Virus record (IMG/VR): IMGVR_UViG_3300027902_000244
Span: 1 to 27,237 of that record
Source: a virus
DNA: 27,237 nucleotides
Reading direction: 5' to 3' (one strand)
Part shown: positions 8,358-14,143 of the stretch, piece by piece
Layout: every line of letters begins with the position of its first letter
Numbering within the stretch: position 1 is the stretch's first letter
The notes under the pieces: generated by a model
The model's input: only the letters and a program-made list of their open reading frames with translations
Told to the model about the DNA's origin: nothing
Databases searched by the model: none
Made by a program: the position numbers and the translations under genes

Positions 8358-8499
8358 TGGTTGCACTAGATGGAACACTTCAAACCACCGACCTGCTAAT
8401 TATCAATTAGCTGCTCTCTTACAGTGTAACTAGGACAACATTGAGCCGGCGGCGCCGCCTTGTGTCTAGAGGCTGTTCGTTTTTCTGAGCTATAGTGCA
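8358..8499 (-). tRNA. tRNA-Ile(GAT)-like RNA with a 70-nt D-loop; functional status uncertain
   Basis: Read on the minus strand, the 5' strand TGCACTA pairs perfectly with TAGTGCA, followed by A and an encoded CCA. TA and the D-stem GCTC follow the 5' acceptor strand; its partner GAGC lies far downstream. The anticodon arm is a perfect 5-bp stem (GCTAA/TTAGC) with loop TTGATAA, giving anticodon GAT (8402-8404). The variable region is AGGTC, and the T-stem is GGTGG/CCATC with one G-U pair. Two parts are abnormal. The D-loop is 70 nt instead of about 8-11 and contains a GC-rich palindrome (GGCGGC-GCCGCC). The T-loop is 11 nt and lacks the exact TTCRA. It could be a functional but divergent tRNA, an interrupted pseudogene, or a tRNA-mimicking ncRNA. 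Confidence 0.6.
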
Positions 8500-8517
8500 G
8501 CAGTAAATGTAACAGAT

Positions 8518-8844
8518 TTATTCTAAATCTTCAAGGTGTTCAAGGATGATTTTGTCATATCCATTCTTGATTGCAAATTCGATGAGTTCGGACAGAACAA
8601 CTTCATCATCCGTTGTTGCATACCATAAAACTGTATTTGGATTTACTTCTTCAAATCCAGATAATACAGCAACTGATTTTTCAATATACTCTTGAAGTGT
8701 GCCGAATGCTTCTGTATACTTTCCCAATGCAGCTTCTAAAATTTCTGTTTGTGGAATAACCTGTACAACTTTTAAAACCTTCCCATTTTGATCTGCAACA
8801 GTGTAATCTGTGCCCAATGAATCGATACTTGTAATTTTAAACAT
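8518..8844 (-). CDS. Small acidic hypothetical protein, 108 aa
   Basis: The protein is compact and acidic (pI low by eye). It has an N-terminal beta-rich part (MFKITSIDSLGTDYTVADQ) and a central helix around residues 40-60, and it ends in ILEHLEDLE. The SD is CCGGAG, about 7 nt before the ATG, with a late promoter box at 8891-8898 and a small hairpin between. I do not recognise the family. It is followed after 18 nt by the tRNA-like RNA. Confidence 0.75.
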   Translation of the reverse strand: MFKITSIDSLGTDYTVADQNGKVLKVVQVIPQTEILEAALGKYTEAFGTLQEYIEKSVAVLSGFEEVNPNTVLWYATTDDEVVLSELIEFAIKNGYDKIILEHLEDLE

Positions 8845-8871
8845 TTTGTTTCTCCGGCTGGATTGAGATGG

Positions 8872-8898
8872 TGCGGCTTGTCCGCATTATTATTTATG
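8872..8898 (-). promoter_or_regulatory. Late promoter box (CATAAATA) plus leader hairpin
   Basis: CATAAATA (8891-8898) overlaps the stop codon of the SufBD-like gene. It is followed by a 5-bp hairpin TGCGG/CCGCA (8872-8886), then the SD of the 108-aa gene. Confidence 0.5.
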
Positions 8899-9931
8899 GA
8901 AAATGGAGGAACTTGATCTTATTGTCATAGAACCTCTTTACACCAACCATTCTATCGAGTGTGGCACGTTCTGTGAGATCATTTATATACTTTTTGATCT
9001 CAATTTCTACAGCCTCATTCATCATACCCTCTAATGTAATATTAGATACACAAATGGTTGCTTTCTCTCCCGGAAGTTGTCCCATAATCATAGGAAAGAA
9101 TGTAACATTTGCCTTACCATATAAAACATCTCTATAGTCAACATTTACCGAATAATCTTCACTGGCAGGTTGGACATATAGGATAGAATGGAAATTTCTA
9201 GAACCAGAATTTACAATTCCAAGAAATTCTGATTTAGATAAATTATGTGCATGTACTTTGTTTTCATCAATTACATTCGATGAGCCTTTTCCAAATAACA
9301 TATGGTTATAGGATGCTCCATCTTGTGCTATAATATTTCTATAAACAAAAGACAATGCAGAAATATGATTTTGATAGAAGGTTGTAAGATTGAGCTTTGA
9401 AGCAGGATGTAAAATATAATTCGTTACAGCATTCAATGCACTGAAGCTTTCAATTTCTTCAACAATCTCAATTTCAATATTTTCTGATACTTCAAATACA
9501 ACAACCGAACTATAGAATGCTTCATAGTCGGATTTATATTTCAGATAGATGGGTTCATCTACACCTCCAGTAACTTGGAACATTGTATGATTTTGACATA
9601 CAAGGTATGCAAGTGTAGGGAATGTTTCCGGATTATATAAACTACGTGGATTACTATTCTGATCCGGGTTCTCTAAAGAATTTGTAATTAATACATTAGG
9701 ATGATCATACAATTCTTTACTGATATGAATCTCATTACCCGATATTAAAACCGTAAGGCCAGACATAGTAGGATCTACTATCATCTGTACTTTATTATTC
9801 TGGATATAAAATCTTTGTTCGAAAAATGTATCAAGTTTTGTATTCTTATACTTGTCTTGAACAGATGCATAATGCAACTCTGGATAATATTTTCCTAGGA
9901 AAGCTTTAATTGGTATTAGGTTTTCTGACAT
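8894..9931 (-). CDS. SufB/SufD-like Fe-S cluster assembly protein
   Basis: This 345-aa protein fits the SufBD core pattern across its middle and C-terminal parts. Near 105-160 there is a segment ending in EPIYLKY, then VVVFEVSENIEIEIVEE, like the start of the SufB/D beta-helix. At 236-283 the order FLGIV, a short gap, SILYVQP, DVL and FFPMI matches the SufD block that begins YKGIL and runs through IVVRP. A short helical tail follows. In known systems SufB and SufD form a scaffold with the ATPase SufC to build Fe-S clusters. Only two cysteines (112 and 294) are present, and the His/Glu usual near the SufB/D interface is not evident, so the catalytic role may differ. No SufC or SufS is visible here. 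Confidence 0.65.
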   Translation of the reverse strand: MSENLIPIKAFLGKYYPELHYASVQDKYKNTKLDTFFEQRFYIQNNKVQMIVDPTMSGLTVLISGNEIHISKELYDHPNVLITNSLENPDQNSNPRSLYNPETFPTLAYLVCQNHTMFQVTGGVDEPIYLKYKSDYEAFYSSVVVFEVSENIEIEIVEEIESFSALNAVTNYILHPASKLNLTTFYQNHISALSFVYRNIIAQDGASYNHMLFGKGSSNVIDENKVHAHNLSKSEFLGIVNSGSRNFHSILYVQPASEDYSVNVDYRDVLYGKANVTFFPMIMGQLPGEKATICVSNITLEGMMNEAVEIEIKKYINDLTERATLDRMVGVKRFYDNKIKFLHFP

Positions 9932-9936
9932 TTATT

Positions 9937-9962
9937 TCCCGTATCACTACGAGATATTTATG
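9937..9962 (-). promoter_or_regulatory. Late promoter box plus hairpin before the SufBD-like gene
   Basis: CATAAATA (9955-9962) is followed at once by a 7-bp hairpin (TCTCGTA / TACGGGA, one G-U pair) with a GTGA tetraloop (9937-9954). The SD CGGGA lies in its 3' arm. Confidence 0.5.
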
Positions 9963-9963
9963 G

Positions 9964-10269
9964 TTATAACTCTTCAAATGTAGGAGTTAATGGAAACCCA
10001 TTCGCTCTTGCAAGCAGGATTGTTTCCAGAGTTTTTTCTTCAGCAACTTCATGTGTATATGGTGCTCCAGCAATACCTTGCCCTTGCACATGAATGAGTT
10101 TTGTTACCTCTATTGCCTCTTCAGCAGTCTTATGAAAGATCTGAGTTAAGACCATGATAACAAAATCAAAGGTAGTAGTATTGTCGTTATGAAGCAACAC
10201 CTTATACATCTTAGGGATGGCTACCTTAATAGTCTCATCTATTTTTTCAATAACTTCAATATCTGGCAT
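9964..10269 (-). CDS. clpS: ClpS, N-end rule adaptor protein
   Basis: This 101-aa protein is the ClpS fold along its whole length. VLLHNDNTTTFDFVIMVL (from about residue 24) carries the N-degron pocket residues Asn28-Asp29. KLIHVQGQGIAGAPYTHEVAE holds pocket His60 and the conserved G-x-A turn. Known ClpS binds proteins with Phe, Leu, Trp or Tyr N-termini and hands them to ClpA (or ClpC) for ClpP. No ClpA is visible here, so it probably acts on the host ClpAP. The N-terminal extension, which modulates ClpA, is present but short (about 18 residues). It has its own sigma70-like promoter and lies next to Hsp20. Confidence 0.92.
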   Translation of the reverse strand: MPDIEVIEKIDETIKVAIPKMYKVLLHNDNTTTFDFVIMVLTQIFHKTAEEAIEVTKLIHVQGQGIAGAPYTHEVAEEKTLETILLARANGFPLTPTFEEL

Positions 10270-10304
10270 GTTTTAAATCCCCAGGAGTTTGCACTATTAC
10301 GTCT

Positions 10305-10333
10305 AGTGTACACTGCCTGGGGCCGATTGTCAA
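10305..10333 (-). promoter_or_regulatory. sigma70-type promoter for clpS, overlapped by a palindrome
   Basis: TTGACA (10328-10333), a 17-nt spacer and TACACT (10305-10310). A CCCCAGG/CCTGGGG inverted repeat (10279-10285 and 10316-10322) has one arm in the spacer and the other over the clpS SD. A perfect 10-bp palindrome (AGTGTACACT, 10305-10314) covers the -10 box. This is an operator-like arrangement. Confidence 0.65.
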
Positions 10334-10339
10334 GGAATA

Positions 10340-10750
10340 TTACTTGATGGCAATAAGCTTAGGCTTGGCTTCTTCAGGAACATTCTTTACAAACATTACT
10401 GTAAGGATACCATCTTCCATTGTAGCATTATTTACCTCAAAATATTCAGCAATTCGGAAACTCTTAGTAAAAGAGCGTGCTGCGATTCCGCGGTATTGAT
10501 AATCAGAGTCGGAAGTTGTTTCCTTAGCACCACTAATTGTTAATAACCCCTGATGTTCTTCCATACGAATTTCACCCTTCTTGAAGCCTGCTACAGCAAG
10601 TTCGAGGTTGAATTCATTGTCGGAAAGGGTAACAATATTGTGTGGTGGATAATTTGTAGTAGGGACCTGAAAGTCTCTAAATACAGGACCAAAACCAATT
10701 GATAAAGCCTCAAGCTGGTCAAAGAGGCGCTGAAAGTCGTTTCTAGACAT
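10340..10750 (-). CDS. Small heat-shock protein (Hsp20/IbpA family)
   Basis: This 136-aa chaperone has a central alpha-crystallin domain, from NIVTLSDNEFNLELAVAGF (about 38-56) through GLLTISGAKE to GILTVMFVK. It ends in an I-x-I type motif (LIAIK) that links oligomers. The N-terminal arm MSRNDFQRLFDQL resembles IbpA. Known members hold unfolding proteins for refolding by other chaperones; T4-like and cyanophage genomes also carry Hsp20 genes. It is preceded by a late promoter box (10809-10816) and a leader hairpin, with SD GGAG about 8 nt from the ATG. ClpS follows downstream. Confidence 0.93.
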   Translation of the reverse strand: MSRNDFQRLFDQLEALSIGFGPVFRDFQVPTTNYPPHNIVTLSDNEFNLELAVAGFKKGEIRMEEHQGLLTISGAKETTSDSDYQYRGIAARSFTKSFRIAEYFEVNNATMEDGILTVMFVKNVPEEAKPKLIAIK

Positions 10751-10777
10751 AATTTACTCCATAAAGCAAGTTTAAGT

Positions 10778-10816
10778 GTAAGGCCTCCCAATGAGCACCT
10801 TACAAATTTATTTATC
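10778..10816 (-). promoter_or_regulatory. Late promoter box and leader hairpin of hsp20
   Basis: GATAAATA (10809-10816) precedes an inverted repeat GTAAGG/CCTTAC (10778-10803) and the hsp20 SD. It is consistent with a T4-like late promoter. Confidence 0.55.
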
Positions 10817-10826
10817 TCAGATCTTT

Positions 10827-11753
10827 TTAATGCAAGAAGAAAATGAGCAAAGCTACTACTACCACCGCAAGAACAATAAGTAGGGATTTCGAATTATTTT
10901 GTGGCATGGCCACTGCATCCGGTGTAATAAGAACAGATGGTGGAATTACAAAACTAAACGGTTCTAGAAATTTCTGATCATACAACGAAGAGTCGCCATC
11001 AAGCTCTGGTACCTGAGTATACTTGTTGTCAAGCATAAATTTATCCATTGATGTTATGAGTTCTTTGTACGAAATCGCCGAATTTGCGGCCACTGCTTGC
11101 AAGAGTGATGCTGTGGCAGCACCGCAAGGTTGTCCGTTTATAGTTGTATCCGCTGAGGTTTGGTCTGAATGACATCCTGCAATCAATAGCGCAGTTGCAT
11201 TAACATCCTTTGAAGTGCTCCATGTGGCATGGACTAAATCTTGACTTACAACTCCGGCAGGTGGCGGCAAGAATCTATCACTTTTTGTTTCTACATCAGG
11301 AGTTAAATCTTTTGTTGCTGTATCAAAATGTTGGGTTTGTTCTAGCATTGTTCCACTATGGCAGCAATCTAGAATAACCGTTGTATTCACACCATTAGGA
11401 ACCTTATTAAAAATATCACGCAATGTGGTATCTGTAATAATCTTATCCATCCAGTTTAGATCTATGGGACAAATAATTTCTTCGAATGTAGTTGGTGCAG
11501 ATGCACGTGGCATTTGTGAACCGTGTCCACTATAGTGAAATGCAATTACATCGCCCGGTGTTGTACCAGAAATAAGCCATTGTAGACCAGCAGTGATACC
11601 AGCAGTGGTAGCATCGGCTTCTAATATTTGCTTGACATCTGTAAATCCGCGGCCTGTCAATAAAGCCTTCATATTATTTGAATCATTAATGCAACCATGC
11701 AATTCATGATCTGTACCAACGTAATTAATTCCAACAAGTAGTGCGCGTTTCAT
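10827..11753 (-). CDS. Metacaspase (peptidase C14-like) with C-terminal membrane anchor
   Basis: This 308-aa protein starts directly with the caspase p20 fold: RALLVGINYVG, the helix NDSNNMKALLTGRGF, then the catalytic His77 in HYSGHGS and the catalytic Cys131 in DCCHSG. IICPIDL (about 93-99) is the loop typical of metacaspases, which cut after Arg or Lys. No prodomain and no signal peptide are present. A Pro-rich linker leads to a hydrophobic C-terminus (about 287-306, LLIVLAVVVVALLIFF), so the protease would face the cytoplasm as a tail-anchored protein. It follows an L,D-transpeptidase-like gene and has a late promoter box and an 11-bp palindrome over its start. Phage copies are rare, and the substrate is unknown. 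Confidence 0.93.
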   Translation of the reverse strand: MKRALLVGINYVGTDHELHGCINDSNNMKALLTGRGFTDVKQILEADATTAGITAGLQWLISGTTPGDVIAFHYSGHGSQMPRASAPTTFEEIICPIDLNWMDKIITDTTLRDIFNKVPNGVNTTVILDCCHSGTMLEQTQHFDTATKDLTPDVETKSDRFLPPPAGVVSQDLVHATWSTSKDVNATALLIAGCHSDQTSADTTINGQPCGAATASLLQAVAANSAISYKELITSMDKFMLDNKYTQVPELDGDSSLYDQKFLEPFSFVIPPSVLITPDAVAMPQNNSKSLLIVLAVVVVALLIFFLH

Positions 11754-11782
11754 ATGTAATCCTCCGGGATTACATATTTATC
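11752..11782 (-). promoter_or_regulatory. Late promoter box and 11-bp palindrome at the metacaspase start
   Basis: GATAAATA (11775-11782) overlaps the stop codon of the upstream gene. A perfect 11-bp inverted repeat with a 4-nt loop (11752-11777) runs from the promoter box into the ATG. The SD GGAGG lies across its loop and stem. Confidence 0.6.
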
Positions 11783-12152
11783 TAATAATTAATGTTTCCT
11801 TTGTACAGCAGTCTACCAATTTATTGTAGACTTCTGGTTCAACGTTGATACATCCAGAACTAATGAAATGGTCCTTGATATCTAAACTTTTCAACCGATC
11901 CAACCTCTTCTGTTCAGGTTTTAATAACCATACTCGATGAATGGCATATAACATATCTTTATTTTCATGAAACTGCAATATGTCTCCGCCATATCCTCGA
12001 GCATTTGTTCTAACGTGTTTTAATGTATATTCCCCAACAGGTGTAGGTATATTTTTACCTAAAAGCACCGGATGACACTCCTCGGTACCATTATTGGTAA
12101 AGCAGATCGTCGCAAGTGCTATGGTGACTAAAATTGACATATTTTTACTCAT
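11778..12152 (-). CDS. Secreted L,D-transpeptidase-like (YkuD family) protein
   Basis: This 124-aa protein begins with a hydrophobic signal-like segment (MSKNMSILVTIALATICF). TPVGEYTLKHV (about 37-47) matches the TP-x-G-x-(F/Y) motif of L,D-transpeptidases. His72 (AIHRVW) and Cys101 in SSGCINV match the catalytic His and the S-x-G-C-(I/V) signature. Known family members form 3-3 crosslinks in peptidoglycan, attach lipoproteins or release D-amino acids. The domain is compact. I start at 12152 because the residues behind it form the signal peptide; an in-frame ATG at 12170 lies in a hairpin loop. No strong SD is visible. It is the last gene of a run of secreted proteins and precedes the metacaspase. 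Confidence 0.8.
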   Translation of the reverse strand: MSKNMSILVTIALATICFTNNGTEECHPVLLGKNIPTPVGEYTLKHVRTNARGYGGDILQFHENKDMLYAIHRVWLLKPEQKRLDRLKSLDIKDHFISSGCINVEPEVYNKLVDCCTKETLIIR

Positions 12153-12154
12153 TA

Positions 12155-12180
12155 AGAAGCCGGGTATCATCCCGGCTTCT
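12155..12180 (-). other. Intercistronic 10-bp hairpin
   Basis: A perfect stem AGAAGCCGGG / CCCGGCTTCT with a 6-nt loop lies between the 139-aa gene and the L,D-transpeptidase gene. The T run after it is poor, so it may be a partial terminator or an mRNA-stabilising element. Confidence 0.55.
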
Positions 12181-12197
12181 AGGTTGATTGCACGATA

Positions 12198-12617
12198 TTA
12201 CTCGCCAATCTTCTTTGTTACCAACGGAAGCTCTTTAGGAACTTCTTTAACAATAACAACCGGTACTTCCTTAATTACCGTTACAACAACAGGCTTCGGA
12301 ACTTCTCTGACAACCGGACGGATCATCAGATATTCACCACGGCCCAACTCAGGTAACCAGTTATAACCCTTGCATTGAAGACCTGTTGCAGTCTTAACAC
12401 ATTCCACATCAATTACTCTTGGAAAGAGCGTTGCTGCGGTTGGGTAACCCGGCATGTATTGTGGGGCATGATAGATATCATTACTCCACTTTGTAGCATT
12501 TTCAACACCTTGTGTTCCGGGAGTACCAGAACCAAGTTCTTGACGGCCTACGCTCACCTGAGCTATCGCCGAACCTGTAAGCACCAATAGTGCCAAGGTT
12601 GAGATTACTTTCTTCAT
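12198..12617 (-). CDS. Secreted hypothetical protein with Val/Pro/Lys repeat tail, 139 aa
   Basis: A Sec signal peptide (MKKVISTLALLVLTGSAIA, cleavage before Q20) is followed by a short domain with two cysteines (VECVKTATGLQC), likely a disulphide in the periplasm. The C-terminal 45 residues carry an imperfect repeat of the type V-P-x-(P/V)-V-V-x-V-(I/V)-K-E (about 100-135), as in extended, TonB-like linkers. It is the third of three consecutive secreted genes. The SD AAAGGAG lies 8 nt before the ATG in a small hairpin loop. I do not recognise a family. Confidence 0.8.
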   Translation of the reverse strand: MKKVISTLALLVLTGSAIAQVSVGRQELGSGTPGTQGVENATKWSNDIYHAPQYMPGYPTAATLFPRVIDVECVKTATGLQCKGYNWLPELGRGEYLMIRPVVREVPKPVVVTVIKEVPVVIVKEVPKELPLVTKKIGE

Positions 12618-12641
12618 ATAAGTCTCCTTTAGACAGTTGAC

Positions 12642-13418
12642 TTACTTAGCGGCTACTTGTGCGTCGAGTCCTAGACGTGCGCGAACAACCGGATCGGTAC
12701 CAGTATAGTCACTTGTCGATGATGTCTGAACATTGGTAGCAGGTTGTGCAGCAGCGGCCTTGGCCTTGTTGTCACGTTCAGTTTGCGGGCAGACAAAACC
12801 AGTCAGCTCAAGAGCTTCCTTGTTAGCCTTATCGTTACACATCAGTGCCAATGCAGCAGCCTTCATACCCATGTTCCACATTTCACGACTGTTCTTTAAC
12901 ATCTTGCAGTTTTCGTCAACCCAGCTTGTACCGAAACCAATACCAATACCAGGAACGTTAGCCGAACCCGATGTTGAACCCATGCAAGTATCGTTAGACG
13001 ACACTAAGTTAGGACCAAGTACGGCCGGTGTGTTCTTGATAGTGACGGTAGTAGCGGCCACATCACGCATAGCTTGTGCTGTAATAGCAGCGGCCTGGAC
13101 GGTTGAATCGGCAAGTGCCTTGGTACTTGCAGTAGTATCGGTACAATTTACCAAACAACCGATATTGTTGGTATTGGTACCGCTGGATGTTACACCACTA
13201 ACTGCACCACCAGTCGCCGAGCCACCAGTTGCAGTTGTTCCGGAGACAGAAGCACCGGAAGTCGAGCTAGAATTGCCCGACTTATTAACAGCAGCACCAG
13301 CCACGGAAGTGGATGATGTAATAGCGGTAGACGAGGAACCGGAGACAGCAGTGGTGTCATCAGCAAATGCGCTGAAACCAGCTGCGCACATTGCGATAGC
13401 GAGAATTACTTTCTTCAT
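12642..13418 (-). CDS. Secreted Ser/Thr/Ala/Gly-rich protein, 258 aa
   Basis: A signal peptide (MKKVILAIAMCAAGFSAFA) is followed by about 100 residues of Ser/Thr/Gly/Ala low complexity. A defined domain follows (about 135-215), with SNDTCMGSTSG, GIGFGTSWVDENCKMLKNS and ALALMCNDKANKEAL. Its four cysteines suggest disulphides. I recall similar secreted domains in several phages, all uncharacterised. The last part is Ala/Lys/Gln-rich. SD AAAGGAAA precedes the ATG. It sits between two other secreted genes and may act in the periplasm or outer surface of the infected cell. Confidence 0.8.
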   Translation of the reverse strand: MKKVILAIAMCAAGFSAFADDTTAVSGSSSTAITSSTSVAGAAVNKSGNSSSTSGASVSGTTATGGSATGGAVSGVTSSGTNTNNIGCLVNCTDTTASTKALADSTVQAAAITAQAMRDVAATTVTIKNTPAVLGPNLVSSNDTCMGSTSGSANVPGIGIGFGTSWVDENCKMLKNSREMWNMGMKAAALALMCNDKANKEALELTGFVCPQTERDNKAKAAAAQPATNVQTSSTSDYTGTDPVVRARLGLDAQVAAK

Positions 13419-13426
13419 ATATTTCC

Positions 13427-13442
13427 TTTGTTTGTTTGTTTG
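13427..13442 (-). repeat. (AAAC)4 tetranucleotide repeat in a leader
   Basis: Four tandem copies of TTTG on the plus strand (AAAC on the coding strand) lie just upstream of the SD of the 258-aa secreted protein. Confidence 0.7.
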
Positions 13443-13450
13443 TTACTAGA

Positions 13451-13495
13451 GTAGGGGATTTCTCCCCTACTTAACACTTTCTCAGCTTGCGCTGA
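13451..13495 (-). other. Two intercistronic hairpins with GNRA-type tetraloops
   Basis: On the minus strand TCAGC/GCTGA with loop GCAA (13482-13495) is followed by GTAGGGGA/TCCCCTAC with loop GAAA (13451-13470). They have no T run, so they are better read as processing or stability elements than as terminators. Confidence 0.6.
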
Positions 13496-13500
13496 TTAGA

Positions 13501-13887
13501 TTAGTTACCGTGGTTCTGTGGAGCAGAGTTGGTAACGGTAACGTTGGTGACGTAACCAGAAGCGTTACCACCGACATAACCAGCGGTTGCACCGCGAGTT
13601 GCACCAGCCAGGCCGCCAGTAGCAGCAGCATTCAAACCACCCGAAGCAGCTTGTGTGCCCGAACCATTCGAACTACCTTCCGAACCGGCAACTGCGCCCG
13701 AACCGCCAAGCAGAACGGCACCAGAAGCAACAACCGGAGTACGGTTGCTGGTTTGGCCAGCAGCGAAGGTACCACCGCCGCCGACAGCGCCAGTGGAAGT
13801 AGTCGAGGTAACAGTGTTGCTCGAACCATGAGCAAAAGATGCGCCAGCAACAACAAGAGCGGCAACAGCGATAAGAGTCTTCTTCAT
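13501..13887 (-). CDS. Secreted Gly/Ala/Ser/Thr-rich protein, 128 aa
   Basis: A clean signal peptide (MKKTLIAVAALVVAGASFAHG, probable cleavage after AFA or AHG) precedes a body made almost only of Gly, Ala, Ser, Thr, Val and Asn, with no cysteine. That composition resembles surface or adhesin-like low-complexity chains. SD AAAGGAAA lies before the ATG. It is the first gene behind a sigma70-like promoter with a leader of about 150 nt, and its codons are richer in G and C than the neighbours. The function is unknown. Confidence 0.8.
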   Translation of the reverse strand: MKKTLIAVAALVVAGASFAHGSSNTVTSTTSTGAVGGGGTFAAGQTSNRTPVVASGAVLLGGSGAVAGSEGSSNGSGTQAASGGLNAAATGGLAGATRGATAGYVGGNASGYVTNVTVTNSAPQNHGN

Positions 13888-13915
13888 TTTAAATTTCCTT
13901 TAAGTTATTTGATCA

Positions 13916-14023
13916 AACGACCTTATTGTCGTTATGTGTAGCTTTAATTAGCCTATCTAATTATTGTCACACAATTTTTCTGAACTAACGAACTTTGTAG
14001 TCCGATGCACCGTACTTACAAAG
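13916..14023 (-). promoter_or_regulatory. Structured 5' leader of the secreted-protein operon
   Basis: Between the promoter (14047-14075) and the ATG at 13887, the minus strand holds four stem-loops: CTTTGTA/TACAAAG (13993-13999 with 14017-14023), ATTGT/ACAAT (13963-13975), TAATTAG/CTAATTA (13945-13963) and AACGAC/GTCGTT (13916-13933). The second and third share base 13963 and may be alternative folds. I see no match to a known riboswitch. Confidence 0.45.
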
Positions 14024-14046
14024 CTTGTGTGTTAGTGCATGACCAG

Positions 14047-14075
14047 ACTATAACAAACTGAGCTGAAAAGGTCAA
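14047..14075 (-). promoter_or_regulatory. sigma70-type promoter of the secreted-protein operon
   Basis: TTGACC (14070-14075), a 17-nt spacer and TATAGT (14047-14052) lie just after the terminator of the clpX operon. Each box is one base off consensus. Confidence 0.75.
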
Positions 14076-14097
14076 GCATTATTCAAGCATTCAAAGA

Positions 14098-14122
14098 TAA
14101 AGGGCCGACAAGCGGCCCTTTA
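14098..14122 (-). terminator. Terminator of the clpX/bS21 operon
   Basis: A perfect 10-bp stem TAAAGGGCCG / CGGCCCTTTA with a 5-nt loop lies 22 nt past the bS21 stop. The downstream U run is short, but the GC-rich stem and its position support termination. Confidence 0.75.
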
Positions 14123-14143
14123 TGTGCGATAGTTAACAGACTA

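Noticed and set aside
12168-12170. Upstream ATG for the L,D-transpeptidase gene
   Set aside because: It sits in the loop of the 10-bp hairpin and would add residues in front of the signal peptide.
12733-13449. Long plus-strand open frame opposite the 258-aa secreted gene
   Set aside because: It mirrors the Ser/Thr/Ala-rich codons of the real minus-strand gene, lacks an SD, and the minus protein has a clear signal peptide.
13510-13941. Plus-strand open frame over the 128-aa secreted gene
   Set aside because: Gly/Ala-rich codons read in the wrong strand; the minus gene has an SD, promoter and signal peptide.
14013-14060. 18-codon plus-strand frame in the leader region
   Set aside because: No SD and no supporting pattern.
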